Counted from the stretch's first letter, positions 6,442-15,925 are shown. The stretch: DNA of 30,437 nucleotides from Mailhella sp. (GCA_017940105.1 JAGAZG010000113.1:1-30437); one strand, 5' to 3'. The notes: a model not told the origin generated them from the sequence alone. Numbers and translations are program-made.

Positions 6442-9400
6442 TCAGCACAGGCTCAGCTGGCTTGCCGTGGTTTTAATATGCCTTGCAAGCCTGACGGAAT
6501 GGAAGCATGCCTGGGGGATAAGAGGGGATGGTGCCAGCTCAAGGCTGTGACCAAAGAGCGTGCGCCTGGCCGCAGAAGAAAGAAAGACGGCCTCTGCTGC
6601 CCGGGTAATGCCCACATACATGAGCCTGGATTCTTCTTCCGGATAAGGAGTTGAATCGGAATCCGGAGCCAGAAGGGCGTCCACACCCCGGAATGGAAGA
6701 ATGCCGTCTTCGCAGGCAGGTATGAACACCGCCTTAAATTCCAGGCCCTTGGAGGCGTGCATGGTCATGATTTGAACGTACTCTGCCTTGCTGCGCACGG
6801 TGTCCAGCTCGCGCCTGAAGGCCACATGCTCAGTCAGGCCTGTCCATCCGTCATGCTCCTTCCACGCCTGGCAGAGCTGGCGGAAAGGAGTTGAGCTTTC
6901 AAAAAGAGGATCAAATATCCCGGATGTACGTTTCAGCACAGCTTCAGGCCCCTGGTCCCACACTTCGGGAGAGATGGATGCCCATGGTTCTTCAAGCCGT
7001 GAACTGGGTTCTTCATGCGCCATGGCTGCCAGCAGGGGAAATCTGGCAGCATCGTGCATGGCTGCTTCTTTTTGCGCATGGGCCTGCATGTGCAGGAACT
7101 GGGAGGCAGCCTGCATCAGCAGGCTGGCGCGTTCATCGTCCCAAAAGGCTTCGTTTTCCGGCACGGCGCATGGAATGCCCCGGCGTTCCAGCGCAGATTT
7201 GATCGGCTGCATAAGCGCTTTGAGGCGGCACAGTACGGCAATGTCGCCAGGACTGCATGAGCCGGGCTCCAAATGGCATCCGGCAATATCTGTCTGCTGG
7301 TCTGCCTGCTGATGCGAGGTGCCGCCGATGAGCTGAACGATTCGATCCGCAATCCATGCGGCCTCACGTTCCGCAGTGGGTGCGTTCAGCCATTGCAGCG
7401 TAGAATCTGCTCCGGTGACGGAATGCAGCTCTCCGCTTGCGCAGCGTCCGCGCAGCGTTTTATAACCTGCAGATAGTATGCCTGCAGACGAACGGTGGCT
7501 TTCGTTAAGCGTAAGTACTGTGAGCCCGGGCCATCGCGAGCGCAGCGCTTCTTCAATGCCGGCATCAGCACCGCGAAAACTGTAAATGGACTGGTCAGGA
7601 TCGCCAATGCCAAAAAATCCGGAGCCGTCGGCTGGAACAAGCTCCTGAACAAGAGCCCTTTGCAGGGGAGAAAGATCCTGCACTTCATCGACCAGCAGGT
7701 GTTTCCAGGGCTTGGGCGCTCCGTAATTGCGCCCGCGGAGTTCTGCCAGCCAGGCCTCAGGCAGGTCTGTGTAATCGGCCAGCCCGCGCTTTTTTTTCCA
7801 GTTTTGATAGCGGATGAATATTTCCTGCAGATCGGCAGGAATATTGAGCTGTTCCCTGGCCATTGCCAGGGTTGAGAATAATTTCGAGGCTTCGGATTTC
7901 GTCAATTGAGCATTGGCTTCCGAGAATGCCCTGCGAGCGCCTTCTTCAGAAAGAATTACGGGTTGTTCTCCCTGCCAGTGCTCCAGTGCCAGTGCGTGCA
8001 GCGTGTCCGTCCTTGGCAGGGGGGCTCCGTGCAGTTCGGCAGAAAGGCGTTCGCGCAGTTCTTCTGCTGCTCTTCGCGTAAAGGTGACGGCTGCCATGCC
8101 TGCGGCTTCTTCACCGTTTTTCAGGAGCCTGATGATGCGTCCTATAAGCGTCCTTGTTTTTCCGGTTCCCGGTCCGGCAAGAACAAGAAGCGGGCCTCCC
8201 TTGAAGGCAAGTGCCTTTTCCTGCGCGGCATTGAAAGCAAAGCTGCCCTGGTCAGGCCTGGATGCTGTGCGTTTTACCGGGGTATTTTTTTCTTCCAGGG
8301 GCTTGCGCCTGGAAGCTGGAATTTTTTCCATGAGTCCGGGCTTGCTTTCTTCTTCAGAAAAAAGCCGTATTGTACCGTATTGTCCGTCAAAGCCTCCGTG
8401 GCGTATGACCTGGCCGGAGCGCATGCGCCGTATGGCTTCGCCCAGCTCTGGCCAATGCCCGGAGAGATCTTTTTCGGGGGTTTCCTGAAGAATGGTCATT
8501 TCAGAGCCAAAGCGTTCCAAAAGCTCCGGATAGCGCTGCTGCACCTTTTGCGTTTTCGATCCGCAATGGAGAATTTCTCCAAGAATTTCCGGCAGGGGGA
8601 CAAGAGAGGTAAAGCCCTTCCCCGGGGAGGGAGGCTCTGTACGGTCAGCCAGTGCAAGCACTCTGTGAAGAACGCCGATGGTAAGGGGTTTGCCGCAGAC
8701 CGGGCAGATATTGTTCAGCTTCATGCATTCTGCAGGTTCAAGCACTACGCCGCAGGACCTGTGCCCGTCCAGGTGGTATTTGCCTTCTTCAGGAAAGAAT
8801 TCGAGCGTTCCTGCATAGCTGGTGGCGCCTTCTTTGCCATGCAGCGAATCGAAAATTCCATGATACGTTGCCGGACCATCAAAAACTGTGGCTTCGCGGG
8901 CCAGGTTTTCCCCTGAATGGGCGTCTGAACTGGAAACGAGGCGCAAATGGTCAAGGCTGCTCCAGCACCGGTTCATGTCCGGATCGGAAGAAAGACCTGT
9001 TTCGGCGGCAAAAATATGCGGAGACAGGTCTTCAAAGCATTCTTCCAGACTGTCGAATCCTGACTTTGATCCGAAAAGAGAAAACCAGGGAGTCCATATA
9101 TGCGCTGGGATCATGTATGCCCCTGGAACTTCCAGAACCATTTCAAGCAGGTCCTTGACATCAAGACCAAGGATGGGGCGCCCGTCAGATTTTAGATTGC
9201 CGATGGCCTCAAGCCGTGCGCAAAAGGCGTCGGCAGAGGAAAGGTCTGGCATATAAACAAGACTGTGCACCTTGCGGACTGCCCCGTTCTTCCTGTAAAT
9301 GGAACTGATTTCAGCTTCCAGCATAAACAGGGGCTCTTTTGGCTGCATGCCTGCAAGAGCCGGTATTTCACGGGCGATATCGCCCGAAGAAAGAGGCGTC

Positions 9401-9600
9401 TTCAGGCGGTACAGGCCGGAATCTTCATCCAGTACAAGGGCATTGCGGATTTCATCACGCCATGCAGGATGGGTGAAATCACCTGTAGCCAGAACGTCAA
9501 TGCCTTTTGCTCCTGCCCATGCGGCAAGGTGAGGAATGGTGAGGCGGGAGCTGGTTGCCCTGGAAAAACGGGAATGGATATGCAGATCGGCTCGGAACAT
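6442..9600 (-). CDS. EndoQ-like PHP nuclease fused to UvrD-type helicase
   Basis: The 1052-residue product joins two DNA-repair modules. Residues ~1-280 are a PHP domain with metal ligands D5-x-H7-x-H9, E95/E97, H112, H167 and D226-x-H228. A four-cysteine zinc finger follows (C283, C292, C299, C302), as in endonuclease Q, which cuts 5' of deaminated bases. Residues ~455-1040 are a superfamily 1A helicase: AGPGTGKT (475-482), FTRRAAEELRERL, VDEVQDLS, GDPDQSIYSFRG, the THASKGLEF-type motif (MHASKGLEFKAVF) and RLMYVGITRA. All helicase motifs look intact. The protein would cut at a lesion and unwind from the nick. The start at 9600 has only a weak ribosome-binding site but begins right at the PHP motif. 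The gene is divergent from the methyltransferase gene at 9696. Confidence 0.88.
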   Translation of the reverse strand: MFRADLHIHSRFSRATSSRLTIPHLAAWAGAKGIDVLATGDFTHPAWRDEIRNALVLDEDSGLYRLKTPLSSGDIAREIPALAGMQPKEPLFMLEAEISSIYRKNGAVRKVHSLVYMPDLSSADAFCARLEAIGNLKSDGRPILGLDVKDLLEMVLEVPGAYMIPAHIWTPWFSLFGSKSGFDSLEECFEDLSPHIFAAETGLSSDPDMNRCWSSLDHLRLVSSSDAHSGENLAREATVFDGPATYHGIFDSLHGKEGATSYAGTLEFFPEEGKYHLDGHRSCGVVLEPAECMKLNNICPVCGKPLTIGVLHRVLALADRTEPPSPGKGFTSLVPLPEILGEILHCGSKTQKVQQRYPELLERFGSEMTILQETPEKDLSGHWPELGEAIRRMRSGQVIRHGGFDGQYGTIRLFSEEESKPGLMEKIPASRRKPLEEKNTPVKRTASRPDQGSFAFNAAQEKALAFKGGPLLVLAGPGTGKTRTLIGRIIRLLKNGEEAAGMAAVTFTRRAAEELRERLSAELHGAPLPRTDTLHALALEHWQGEQPVILSEEGARRAFSEANAQLTKSEASKLFSTLAMAREQLNIPADLQEIFIRYQNWKKKRGLADYTDLPEAWLAELRGRNYGAPKPWKHLLVDEVQDLSPLQRALVQELVPADGSGFFGIGDPDQSIYSFRGADAGIEEALRSRWPGLTVLTLNESHRSSAGILSAGYKTLRGRCASGELHSVTGADSTLQWLNAPTAEREAAWIADRIVQLIGGTSHQQADQQTDIAGCHLEPGSCSPGDIAVLCRLKALMQPIKSALERRGIPCAVPENEAFWDDERASLLMQAASQFLHMQAHAQKEAAMHDAARFPLLAAMAHEEPSSRLEEPWASISPEVWDQGPEAVLKRTSGIFDPLFESSTPFRQLCQAWKEHDGWTGLTEHVAFRRELDTVRSKAEYVQIMTMHASKGLEFKAVFIPACEDGILPFRGVDALLAPDSDSTPYPEEESRLMYVGITRAAEAVFLSSAARRTLFGHSLELAPSPLIPQACFHSVRLARHIKTTASQLSLC

Positions 9601-9695
9601 GGTCGTCTCGCTGAATGAGTTTGAATGGGCTTTTATTTGCCCTGATGTGTGTATAGCGGCAAGGGGCGTTCAACGCAATGTGCAGGAGGCGTATA

Positions 9696-10445
9696 ATGGC
9701 ATTGCAGAAATCGGAGGCAGGAAAACAGTTTTTTTCTTGTGGACTGGAACAGCCTGCAGGGAGCTTTCGGTTCAGCGAAGATGCGCTTGTGCTCGCTAAC
9801 GCTGCAGCAGCATTGCCGCTCCCGGAAGATTCGGCAGTCTGTGATTTGGGCACAGGGTGCGGCGTTGCTGCATTTGCCGTACTGATGCAGCATCCCGGAT
9901 GGGTAGCCGCAGGGCTGGAAAAGGAACCTGAACTTGCCGCTGCTGCCGAGCGCAATGCCGTCCGGCTTGATCTTGCCAGCCGTTTCTGTTCGGTCAGGGG
10001 AGACGCGGCTGAAGAGAGTGCCCTGCGTCTTTTGCGGAGCAGTCTTGAAAGCCTGCGCGGGGAGCAGGGGAAGTCCGGTGGACCGCTTTTTGATGCTGTG
10101 ATGTGCAACCCACCATGGAAGATGGCGAATCGCGGCAGGGTTTCTCCGGGATATTTGCGGCGCAGCGCTTTGTTTGGGACTGACGATACGTACAGAATCT
10201 TTTTTTCTGCCGCTGATCGCCTGCTGAAAAACCGTGCGGTGCTTATTGCAGTGGCCGGTGCTGAACGCACGGCAGACATGCTGGCCGCGCTGCCTGACAG
10301 ACTGAATCCGGAATTGCTGACTTTTTGCCTTACCCGTGGCGGCACCGATGCGGAATGGGTCATTCTTCTCGCCCGTAAAAATGGCAGGGCTCAGCTGAAA
10401 GTAAGCATGCAAATGCAGCAGGATTCAGCGTTCAGACCAGAATAA
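9696..10445 (+). CDS. Class I SAM methyltransferase, TrmN6/YfiC-like
   Basis: The 249-residue product is a Rossmann-fold methyltransferase. It has a SAM-binding motif I (CDLGTGCGVAA, residues ~50-60) and the catalytic NPPW tetrapeptide (~142-145) typical of enzymes that methylate an exocyclic amine. The layout, with an early GSFRFSEDALVLANA segment, resembles the TrmN6/YfiC family that makes m6A37 in tRNA1(Val). The start at 9696 is chosen over ATG 9678 because AGGAGG lies at ideal distance. The 3' end overlaps the convergent rRNA methyltransferase gene by 21 bases. Target specificity is not proven by sequence alone. Confidence 0.8.
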   Translation: MALQKSEAGKQFFSCGLEQPAGSFRFSEDALVLANAAAALPLPEDSAVCDLGTGCGVAAFAVLMQHPGWVAAGLEKEPELAAAAERNAVRLDLASRFCSVRGDAAEESALRLLRSSLESLRGEQGKSGGPLFDAVMCNPPWKMANRGRVSPGYLRRSALFGTDDTYRIFFSAADRLLKNRAVLIAVAGAERTADMLAALPDRLNPELLTFCLTRGGTDAEWVILLARKNGRAQLKVSMQMQQDSAFRPE

Positions 10446-11690
10446 CCGCTTGCTTTTTACAGAGAGGCGGCAGAGGGGCATGCCGTTCCAGCACAGGAGA
10501 ACGGCGCGATCCCGAATACCAAGATCGTCTGATGCTGGCAGGCTTTGCCCCTGCAGCAATCCTTCTATCATGCGCAGCCCCTGAGGACCTTCAAGATGCA
10601 GGTGCGGCCCTGGCCCTTCTGCCCGTACGCGCGGAGAAATGCGGAGTTCCCCGTTTTTTCCGGCCTTGCCCATATACAAGCCCTGCCAGTGCAGGGAAGC
10701 GGGCCGTCTGGCCAGTGCCTGCAGCGGCAGGGCGTGCAGGCTGCCATTGAAAATTCCGATCTCCGCAGCAATATGCCGGGCATCAATGCCCTGGGCCCTT
10801 AGCTGCGCCGCATCCAGAATTTCAGCCTGCACGGGGGAATCCGTATAAGTGGGCATTTCCGGCTGGATGCCAGGCTTGCGCATGCGGGCTACAAAAAATC
10901 CCTGGGATTCCCCTTGTACGGTATCCAGCCGCCATACGCCGTCGCACCCTTCCGGATCGCGCAGGGTAAAACCAGCCGGAGAATCGAGGGGTTCCAGGTG
11001 CATGCCCAGATCTTCACAGGCAAACAGCACCTGCCGTTCATTTTCTTCAACGTTTGTCGTGCATGTGGAGTAGACCAGCACCCCGCCTGGCTGAAGCAGC
11101 CTGCAAGCTTCCCTGAGAAGGGATCGCTGCAGACGTATGAGCGGGGCGGTCTTGCCGTCTTTCCATATGACGGCAGCCTGAGGATGCTTTTCCACGGTTC
11201 CCCATCCGGAGCATGGAGGATCAAGCTGTATGAATTTCCATCCGGCATCGGGCAGGGGGATATGCTCGCCGTTTTGGCAGCATGTAACCGTCTGGACAAG
11301 CCCCATTGCATGCAGGTTGCGGCGCAGATTCACCAGGCGCGACGGTGAAGGCTCATTGCCCAGAACCAGCCCTTTCTCGCCTGTCATCCATGCCAGCTGG
11401 CTTGTCTTGCTGCCGGGGCTCGCGCACATGTCCAGAACGGCAGCGCCCCGGGGAGGATCAAGCGCCAGGGGGGGGAGCATGGAGGAACGGTCCTGTATAT
11501 ATATGAGCCCGAAAAATGCGGCCAGGCTCCTGCCCAGAGGCATAGGTTCGCTCATGAGCCTGCGCGCGGGATCGAAAAACGGATCAGGCTCGAATGCAAA
11601 TCCCTGCATTCTGAGCATGTCTTCCGCGATGGGAATATCTCTGGGGGAACATGTAAAGCGGAACGATCTTCGGGTGTTGCCTGACGCCAT
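10425..11690 (-). CDS. RsmB/RsmF-type 16S rRNA m5C methyltransferase
   Basis: The 421-residue product is a NOL1/NOP2/Sun-family RNA cytosine-C5 methyltransferase. Visible motifs are the SAM-binding loop DMCASPGSKTSQL, the motif IV cysteine in DPPCSGWGT and the catalytic cysteine in STCTTNVEENE. A C-terminal PUA-like region (last ~110 residues) suggests RNA binding as in RsmF/YebU. The start at 11690 is preferred: an in-frame ATG further upstream at 11804 would run into the divergent gene at 11788 and adds no family sequence. The ribosome-binding site is weak. It overlaps the 3' end of the neighbouring methyltransferase gene. Confidence 0.87.
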   Translation of the reverse strand: MASGNTRRSFRFTCSPRDIPIAEDMLRMQGFAFEPDPFFDPARRLMSEPMPLGRSLAAFFGLIYIQDRSSMLPPLALDPPRGAAVLDMCASPGSKTSQLAWMTGEKGLVLGNEPSPSRLVNLRRNLHAMGLVQTVTCCQNGEHIPLPDAGWKFIQLDPPCSGWGTVEKHPQAAVIWKDGKTAPLIRLQRSLLREACRLLQPGGVLVYSTCTTNVEENERQVLFACEDLGMHLEPLDSPAGFTLRDPEGCDGVWRLDTVQGESQGFFVARMRKPGIQPEMPTYTDSPVQAEILDAAQLRAQGIDARHIAAEIGIFNGSLHALPLQALARRPASLHWQGLYMGKAGKNGELRISPRVRAEGPGPHLHLEGPQGLRMIEGLLQGQSLPASDDLGIRDRAVLLCWNGMPLCRLSVKSKRLFWSER

Positions 11691-11787
11691 GATAGAGCCC
11701 TGCCATGCTAAAAAGTGGGGCGTGAGAATATTGCCGTTTTGAACGATAAAGTATAAGCTAACGGATAAATCCTTTAAGGAGAATTGC

Positions 11788-13440
11788 ATGTCAAGACGTT
11801 TCATGCCTTTTTTGTGGGCATTCGCTATGCTTTTTCTTTGTTCCCAGGTGCCGGCCTTGGCGGCAAGCTATCTTGTCGCACCGTTTAAAGTTGTCGGCGG
11901 GCAGGGGCAATCCTACCTGGCCCAGGCCATACCTTCCATGCTGGTGTCCCGCCTGTATCAGCAGGGCAGCTTTGAGCCCGTCGCACGTCAGGATGCCGCA
12001 TTGAAAGAAAACGCGCCCGCCGCTCGTGAATCTGCTTTGTCCCTTGCCAAAAAGTATTCAGCAGATTACGTGGTGTGGGGAAGCGTGACCGTCATGGGCG
12101 ACCAGGCCAGCATAGATGTCAGTGCGCTTTCTTCCAAAGGCAAGCTTTGGAAAAGAGCGGAAAACGGTTCTGTAAATACCCTGATAGGCAGCGTTCAGAG
12201 CCTTGCCGACGGCATCAATGCCGAAGTGTTCGGCCGCACGGATGTTGCCTCGCGGCCTGCGCCGCGCGCGTCTTCTCCTTCTTCCGGCGCCTTTGTCGTT
12301 AATGATACGCAGGCTGGACGGCAGAGCGAAACCTATCTGAATCCTGCCCTGCGTTACCAGGGGCGCGAGTCTGCCGCCGCGCAGATTCGCAGCCAGATGC
12401 TTAATTACGAATGCCTTGGGATGGAAGTCGCCGATATCGACGGCGATGGCAGGAACGAAGTGCTGCTCCTCGGCAAGAATTATCTGTATGCGTACAAGTG
12501 GCAGGACGGCAATAAGCTCGCGCAAATCGGCAGCTACAGGCTCCCCTCTGCCGTTACGCCGGTAAACGTGCGGGTATTCCGTTCGGCGCGCATGCCCTAT
12601 ATAGCGGTTTCTGGCTTTGACGAATCTGCGCATGATGCGCGTTCTCAGATTTTGCAGTTTTCCAGCGGCAAGTTTTCCGTCGTTGTTCCTTTCGTACGCC
12701 GTTTTCTTAATGTAGCCAATTTGCCGCCCATGTACGCTCCGGTTCTGATAGGTCAGGATGCAGACCGCAACAAGGCCGTGAGCGGAGCCGTATATGAAGT
12801 TTACATGGAAGGCGGCAAACTTGTCCGCGGTGGAGATCTCAAGGGGCTCCCAAAGCAGGCAAACGTGTTTAATTTTGCCTGGATTCCTGCAGACAAAGGA
12901 AAGAAGGGAGATTATCTCGCGCTCATTACGGAAAATGACAGTTTAGTGACCTTTGATTCCCGTGGCCAGCGTCTTGCCGCCACCCAGGATTCATACAGCG
13001 GCAGTTCGGTCTATATTTTGGGAGACCGAGGGCTAGGCAATATATCGTCGCCGGACAGTCATGACAACGTGCTGTACTATGTGCCCATGCGCATGCCGGT
13101 GGTGGATCTTGACCGTGATGGAAAGTACGAACTCGTCGTGAACAAACCTGTTACAGCGACGGGCAAGCTGTTTACCAATTTCCGCACCTATCCCCAGGGC
13201 GAAATCCACGCCATGGCCTGGAATGGCCTGGGCATGGATCTGCTGTGGAAAACCAGGCGCATAAAGGGCACGGTATGCGATGTGGCGGTGACGGATATAG
13301 ACAATAACGGCAAGGTAGACCTTGTCGTGGCTGTAAACAGCTACGCAGGAGTAGGCGCAGGCATGAAGACGCGCTGCGCTGTCATCATGTATCCTCTCGA
13401 CACGACCATGACCAGCGCAAAACCAAATTATTCCGAGTAG
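11788..13440 (+). CDS. Exported FG-GAP/VCBS-repeat protein
   Basis: The 550-residue product has a signal peptide (hydrophobic residues ~6-20, then VPALAAS with cleavage after ALA). The N-terminal part, to about residue 150, resembles the periplasmic domain of TolB/FlgO-like lipoproteins (LVAPFKV, then IPSMLVSRLYQQG, then YVVWGSV). The C-terminal part has at least three calcium-binding FG-GAP-type loops: DIDGDGRNEVLLL near residue 217, DLDRDGKYELVV near 443, and DIDNNGKVDLVVA near 508. These imply a beta-propeller. The strong AAGGAG before the ATG supports the start. It heads an apparent unit with the DUF1844 gene and argC. The function is not known; an envelope role is inferred. Confidence 0.75.
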   Translation: MSRRFMPFLWAFAMLFLCSQVPALAASYLVAPFKVVGGQGQSYLAQAIPSMLVSRLYQQGSFEPVARQDAALKENAPAARESALSLAKKYSADYVVWGSVTVMGDQASIDVSALSSKGKLWKRAENGSVNTLIGSVQSLADGINAEVFGRTDVASRPAPRASSPSSGAFVVNDTQAGRQSETYLNPALRYQGRESAAAQIRSQMLNYECLGMEVADIDGDGRNEVLLLGKNYLYAYKWQDGNKLAQIGSYRLPSAVTPVNVRVFRSARMPYIAVSGFDESAHDARSQILQFSSGKFSVVVPFVRRFLNVANLPPMYAPVLIGQDADRNKAVSGAVYEVYMEGGKLVRGGDLKGLPKQANVFNFAWIPADKGKKGDYLALITENDSLVTFDSRGQRLAATQDSYSGSSVYILGDRGLGNISSPDSHDNVLYYVPMRMPVVDLDRDGKYELVVNKPVTATGKLFTNFRTYPQGEIHAMAWNGLGMDLLWKTRRIKGTVCDVAVTDIDNNGKVDLVVAVNSYAGVGAGMKTRCAVIMYPLDTTMTSAKPNYSE

Positions 13441-13463
13441 GACGCATAGGCGGAGGTGCTTGT

Positions 13464-13736
13464 ATGACGTCTGAAAAAGAAGGGATGGCAACGCTCCCAA
13501 AAGTGACGTTTTCCACTTTTGTCATGTCGATGGCGTCATCAGCTCTTGTGCATCTTGGGGAAGTACCAAACCCCGAAACTGGCGCTACGGAGCATAATGA
13601 CGAACTTGCGCGTCATACCATTGACGTGCTCAGCATGCTGGACGAAAAAATACGCGGCGGACTTACTGAGCAGGAAAGCCGCCTTTTGCGCGACATACTG
13701 TATGAACTGCGCATGAAGTTTGTTGCCCATTCTTAA
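13464..13736 (+). CDS. DUF1844-family protein
   Basis: The 90-residue cytoplasmic protein matches DUF1844: the hallmark FSTFVMSMASSALVHLGEVPNPETG at residues ~16-40, then a helix with a DVLSMLDEKIRGGLT segment and a final RDILYELRMKF. The family is widespread in deltaproteobacteria and related groups, and its function is undetermined. It lies 23 bases after the FG-GAP gene and 33 bases before argC, so it is probably co-transcribed. Confidence 0.85.
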   Translation: MTSEKEGMATLPKVTFSTFVMSMASSALVHLGEVPNPETGATEHNDELARHTIDVLSMLDEKIRGGLTEQESRLLRDILYELRMKFVAHS

Positions 13737-13769
13737 TGGTGCTCTGCCAATATTGGAGGTGGAGATCGT

Positions 13770-14816
13770 ATGCTGAAGGCAGGACTCGTTGGCGTAACCG
13801 GCTATACGGGGATGGAACTGGCCAGAATTCTGGCTTCTCACCCCTCAATGAGGCTGACGGCAGCAACCTCCCGCCAGGATGCGGGCAGGCGCCTTGACGC
13901 TATCTACCCGTTTTTGCAGGGACTGCCGGGCTCTGACGTCGTTCTGTCTGAACCAGATCCTGACGATCTTGCCAGGCGGTGCGATGTGGTGTTTCTGGCT
14001 GTTCCGCACGGCGTTGCCATGGAAATTGGGGCCTCGCTGTTTGACGCTGGCGTAAAGGTCATTGACCTTTCGGCAGATTTCCGCCTGCGCAGTGCAGACG
14101 TGTACGAACAATGGTATAAGCCGCATACAAGGCAGTCTCATCTTGCTTATGCTGTATACGGCCTGCCGGAACTGTACAGTGAAGAGATACGCAAGGCCAG
14201 GCTTGTCGCCAACCCGGGATGCTATCCTACTGCGTCGATCCTTGGTCTTTATGCGGCATTGAAAAACGGCATTTGCGATCCCTGCGACATCATCATTGAT
14301 GCAAAATCAGGAACTACGGGCGCAGGGCGCAAGGCTGCTGTAAGCTCTTTGTTCTGTGAGGTCGCAGATTCATTCCGTCCTTACAATATCGGCGGAAAAC
14401 ACCGTCATACTCCTGAGATAGAGCAGGAGTTGTCCCTTGCGGCAGGATGTCCTGTCACGGTGTCGTTTAATCCTCATCTCTTGCCCATAGGCAGGGGCAT
14501 ACTGGCAACCATTTATGCACGCCTTTCCACGCCACTTTCTCAGGCTGATGTCCAAGCCTTGTACGAAGATCATTGGAAGGATTTTTCCTGGGTGAGGGTA
14601 ATGCCTGCAGGCAGGCTGCCAGAAACGCGGAATGTCCGCGGATCAATGTTCTGCGATATTTCCGTTACCGTCGATAGCCGAACAGGCCGTCTTATCATTA
14701 CTTCCGCCATTGATAATCTTTGCCGCGGCGCTTCAGGCCAGGCCGTGGCAAACGCAAACCTGATGTTCGGGCTGCCCGCATCTTCCGGGCTTGCGTCTGC
14801 CCCCCTTGTTCCTTGA
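13770..14816 (+). CDS. argC: N-acetyl-gamma-glutamyl-phosphate reductase
   Basis: The 348-residue product catalyses the NADPH-dependent reduction of N-acetylglutamyl phosphate in arginine synthesis. It has the NADP-binding GVTGYTG (residues 8-14) and the catalytic cysteine in NPGCYPT (C151). The later HRHTPEIEQEL, with its active-site histidine, and FNPHLLPIGRGIL are also characteristic. The length is normal for the family. GGAGG precedes the ATG. No other arginine gene is adjacent, so it is a lone arg gene following the DUF1844 gene. Confidence 0.96.
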   Translation: MLKAGLVGVTGYTGMELARILASHPSMRLTAATSRQDAGRRLDAIYPFLQGLPGSDVVLSEPDPDDLARRCDVVFLAVPHGVAMEIGASLFDAGVKVIDLSADFRLRSADVYEQWYKPHTRQSHLAYAVYGLPELYSEEIRKARLVANPGCYPTASILGLYAALKNGICDPCDIIIDAKSGTTGAGRKAAVSSLFCEVADSFRPYNIGGKHRHTPEIEQELSLAAGCPVTVSFNPHLLPIGRGILATIYARLSTPLSQADVQALYEDHWKDFSWVRVMPAGRLPETRNVRGSMFCDISVTVDSRTGRLIITSAIDNLCRGASGQAVANANLMFGLPASSGLASAPLVP

Positions 14817-14835
14817 ATTCCTGTCCAGAAAAAAC

Positions 14836-14877
14836 ATAAAAGCAAGGGCGGATCTGAGTGTCCGCCCTTGCTTTTAT
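14836..14877. terminator. Strong intrinsic terminator, bidirectional
   Basis: A long perfect stem (GCAAGGGCGGA at 14842-14852, TCCGCCCTTGC at 14861-14871) extends with A/T pairs on both sides to 14836-14877. The loop is 8 bases. The flanking A- and T-runs let it work for argC on the plus strand and for the glycosyltransferase gene on the minus strand. Confidence 0.88.
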
Positions 14878-14881
14878 GCAG

Positions 14882-15838
14882 CTATCTGCTTCCTCTCAGC
14901 CTTGCCAGCCAGCGAAAAGATTCGTGCCTTTTCCATATCCACATCAAGAGCGGCCAGATGCGGTCTTTGGGGTCGAACATGCGCTCTTCGATGAGGGAAA
15001 AGGTTTCGTCCTGCCAGGGGCTTTGCACAAAATATTTCCAGTAAGCAAGCTGAGCGGGAAAGAATTTCTGCCAGGGCTTGAGGGACGGAAAGTGAAGAAT
15101 TTTCCCTTTTAGCTCATCAAGGCGCATGAAACGGCGGTCAAAGAGGCAGAGTTCGTAGTTGAAGGAAGAGTCGGTAAGAAGTAGTTTTTCATGGTCCCGG
15201 CTGAGCATGTGGTTGAGCAGATCCTGGTCGAACACGGGGAACTTCAGGCGGGAAAACATTTCCTTCTTGCGCCTGTATTCCTGCCAGAACACGTTTCCGT
15301 TTTGGGAGGCGTTCCGCAGAGCCTTAAGATTCATGAGCAGCACGCCGCTATTGAAATAGCGGGACTCTTCAATGTCCAGCGCTTTGAGATAATAACTTTT
15401 TTTTCGTTCAGACCAGACGCGTTCAGGGTCGTGGGCGGCAATCATCCATGCTGTGCCCGGGTTCATGTTCCACAGTTCGGCGATGTCCCTCTCAAAGATG
15501 ACGTCAAAGTCGAAGTATACGACTTTGTCAAGGCTTACGGGCAGCTGCTCATGCAGGCACATGCGGTAAAGGCTTGCTTCCGTATAATTGCCCACTTTTC
15601 CGCCTGGAAAGAGCTCAACGATATCGCGGGGAACGGCAATATTATCGTAAAAGGTTATGAGATTGCCGGTTTCTCTGCACAATGTTTCCAGATAAGGCCT
15701 TCCCGGAAGCGCAGATTCATCAATGAGCGCATGCACATGCACCGTATCGGATGCGTTGGTAAACAGAGACCGCAGGGCGCAGTATACGGCTTTATACATG
15801 CCACCGGAATCGTGAAAGCACAGTGCGCAGTGGATCAT
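14882..15838 (-). CDS. Glycosyltransferase family 8 protein
   Basis: The 318-residue product is a GT-A fold, retaining glycosyltransferase of family 8, like the LPS glucosyl- and galactosyltransferases of the WaaO/RfaJ type. It has the metal-binding DFD at residues 110-112 (VVYFDFDVIFERD), the acceptor-side YFNSGVLLMNLKAL, DQDLLN and the C-terminal HFPSLKPW. The start at 15838 is preferred because GGAG precedes it at 6 bases; an upstream frame to 15955 has no such signal. It lies divergent from the kdsC-lpt operon, which fits a role in LPS core assembly, but the sugar is not known. Confidence 0.85.
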   Translation of the reverse strand: MIHCALCFHDSGGMYKAVYCALRSLFTNASDTVHVHALIDESALPGRPYLETLCRETGNLITFYDNIAVPRDIVELFPGGKVGNYTEASLYRMCLHEQLPVSLDKVVYFDFDVIFERDIAELWNMNPGTAWMIAAHDPERVWSERKKSYYLKALDIEESRYFNSGVLLMNLKALRNASQNGNVFWQEYRRKKEMFSRLKFPVFDQDLLNHMLSRDHEKLLLTDSSFNYELCLFDRRFMRLDELKGKILHFPSLKPWQKFFPAQLAYWKYFVQSPWQDETFSLIEERMFDPKDRIWPLLMWIWKRHESFRWLARLRGSR

Positions 15839-15925
15839 GGATGCTCCTGAATCGTTTTTGCAGCAAAACCACCCGCCATCATAAAAAATACCAGCCTCGC
15901 TGGCAAGACAGCCCTTGCGCATATT

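Noticed and set aside
7906..8916. A 336-codon open frame on the plus strand
   Set aside because: It lies wholly inside the helicase gene on the opposite strand, has no ribosome-binding site and a Cys/Phe-rich composition typical of an antisense frame.
11691..11804. Extended N-terminus for the rRNA methyltransferase
   Set aside because: It would overlap the start of the divergent FG-GAP gene and adds no conserved sequence.
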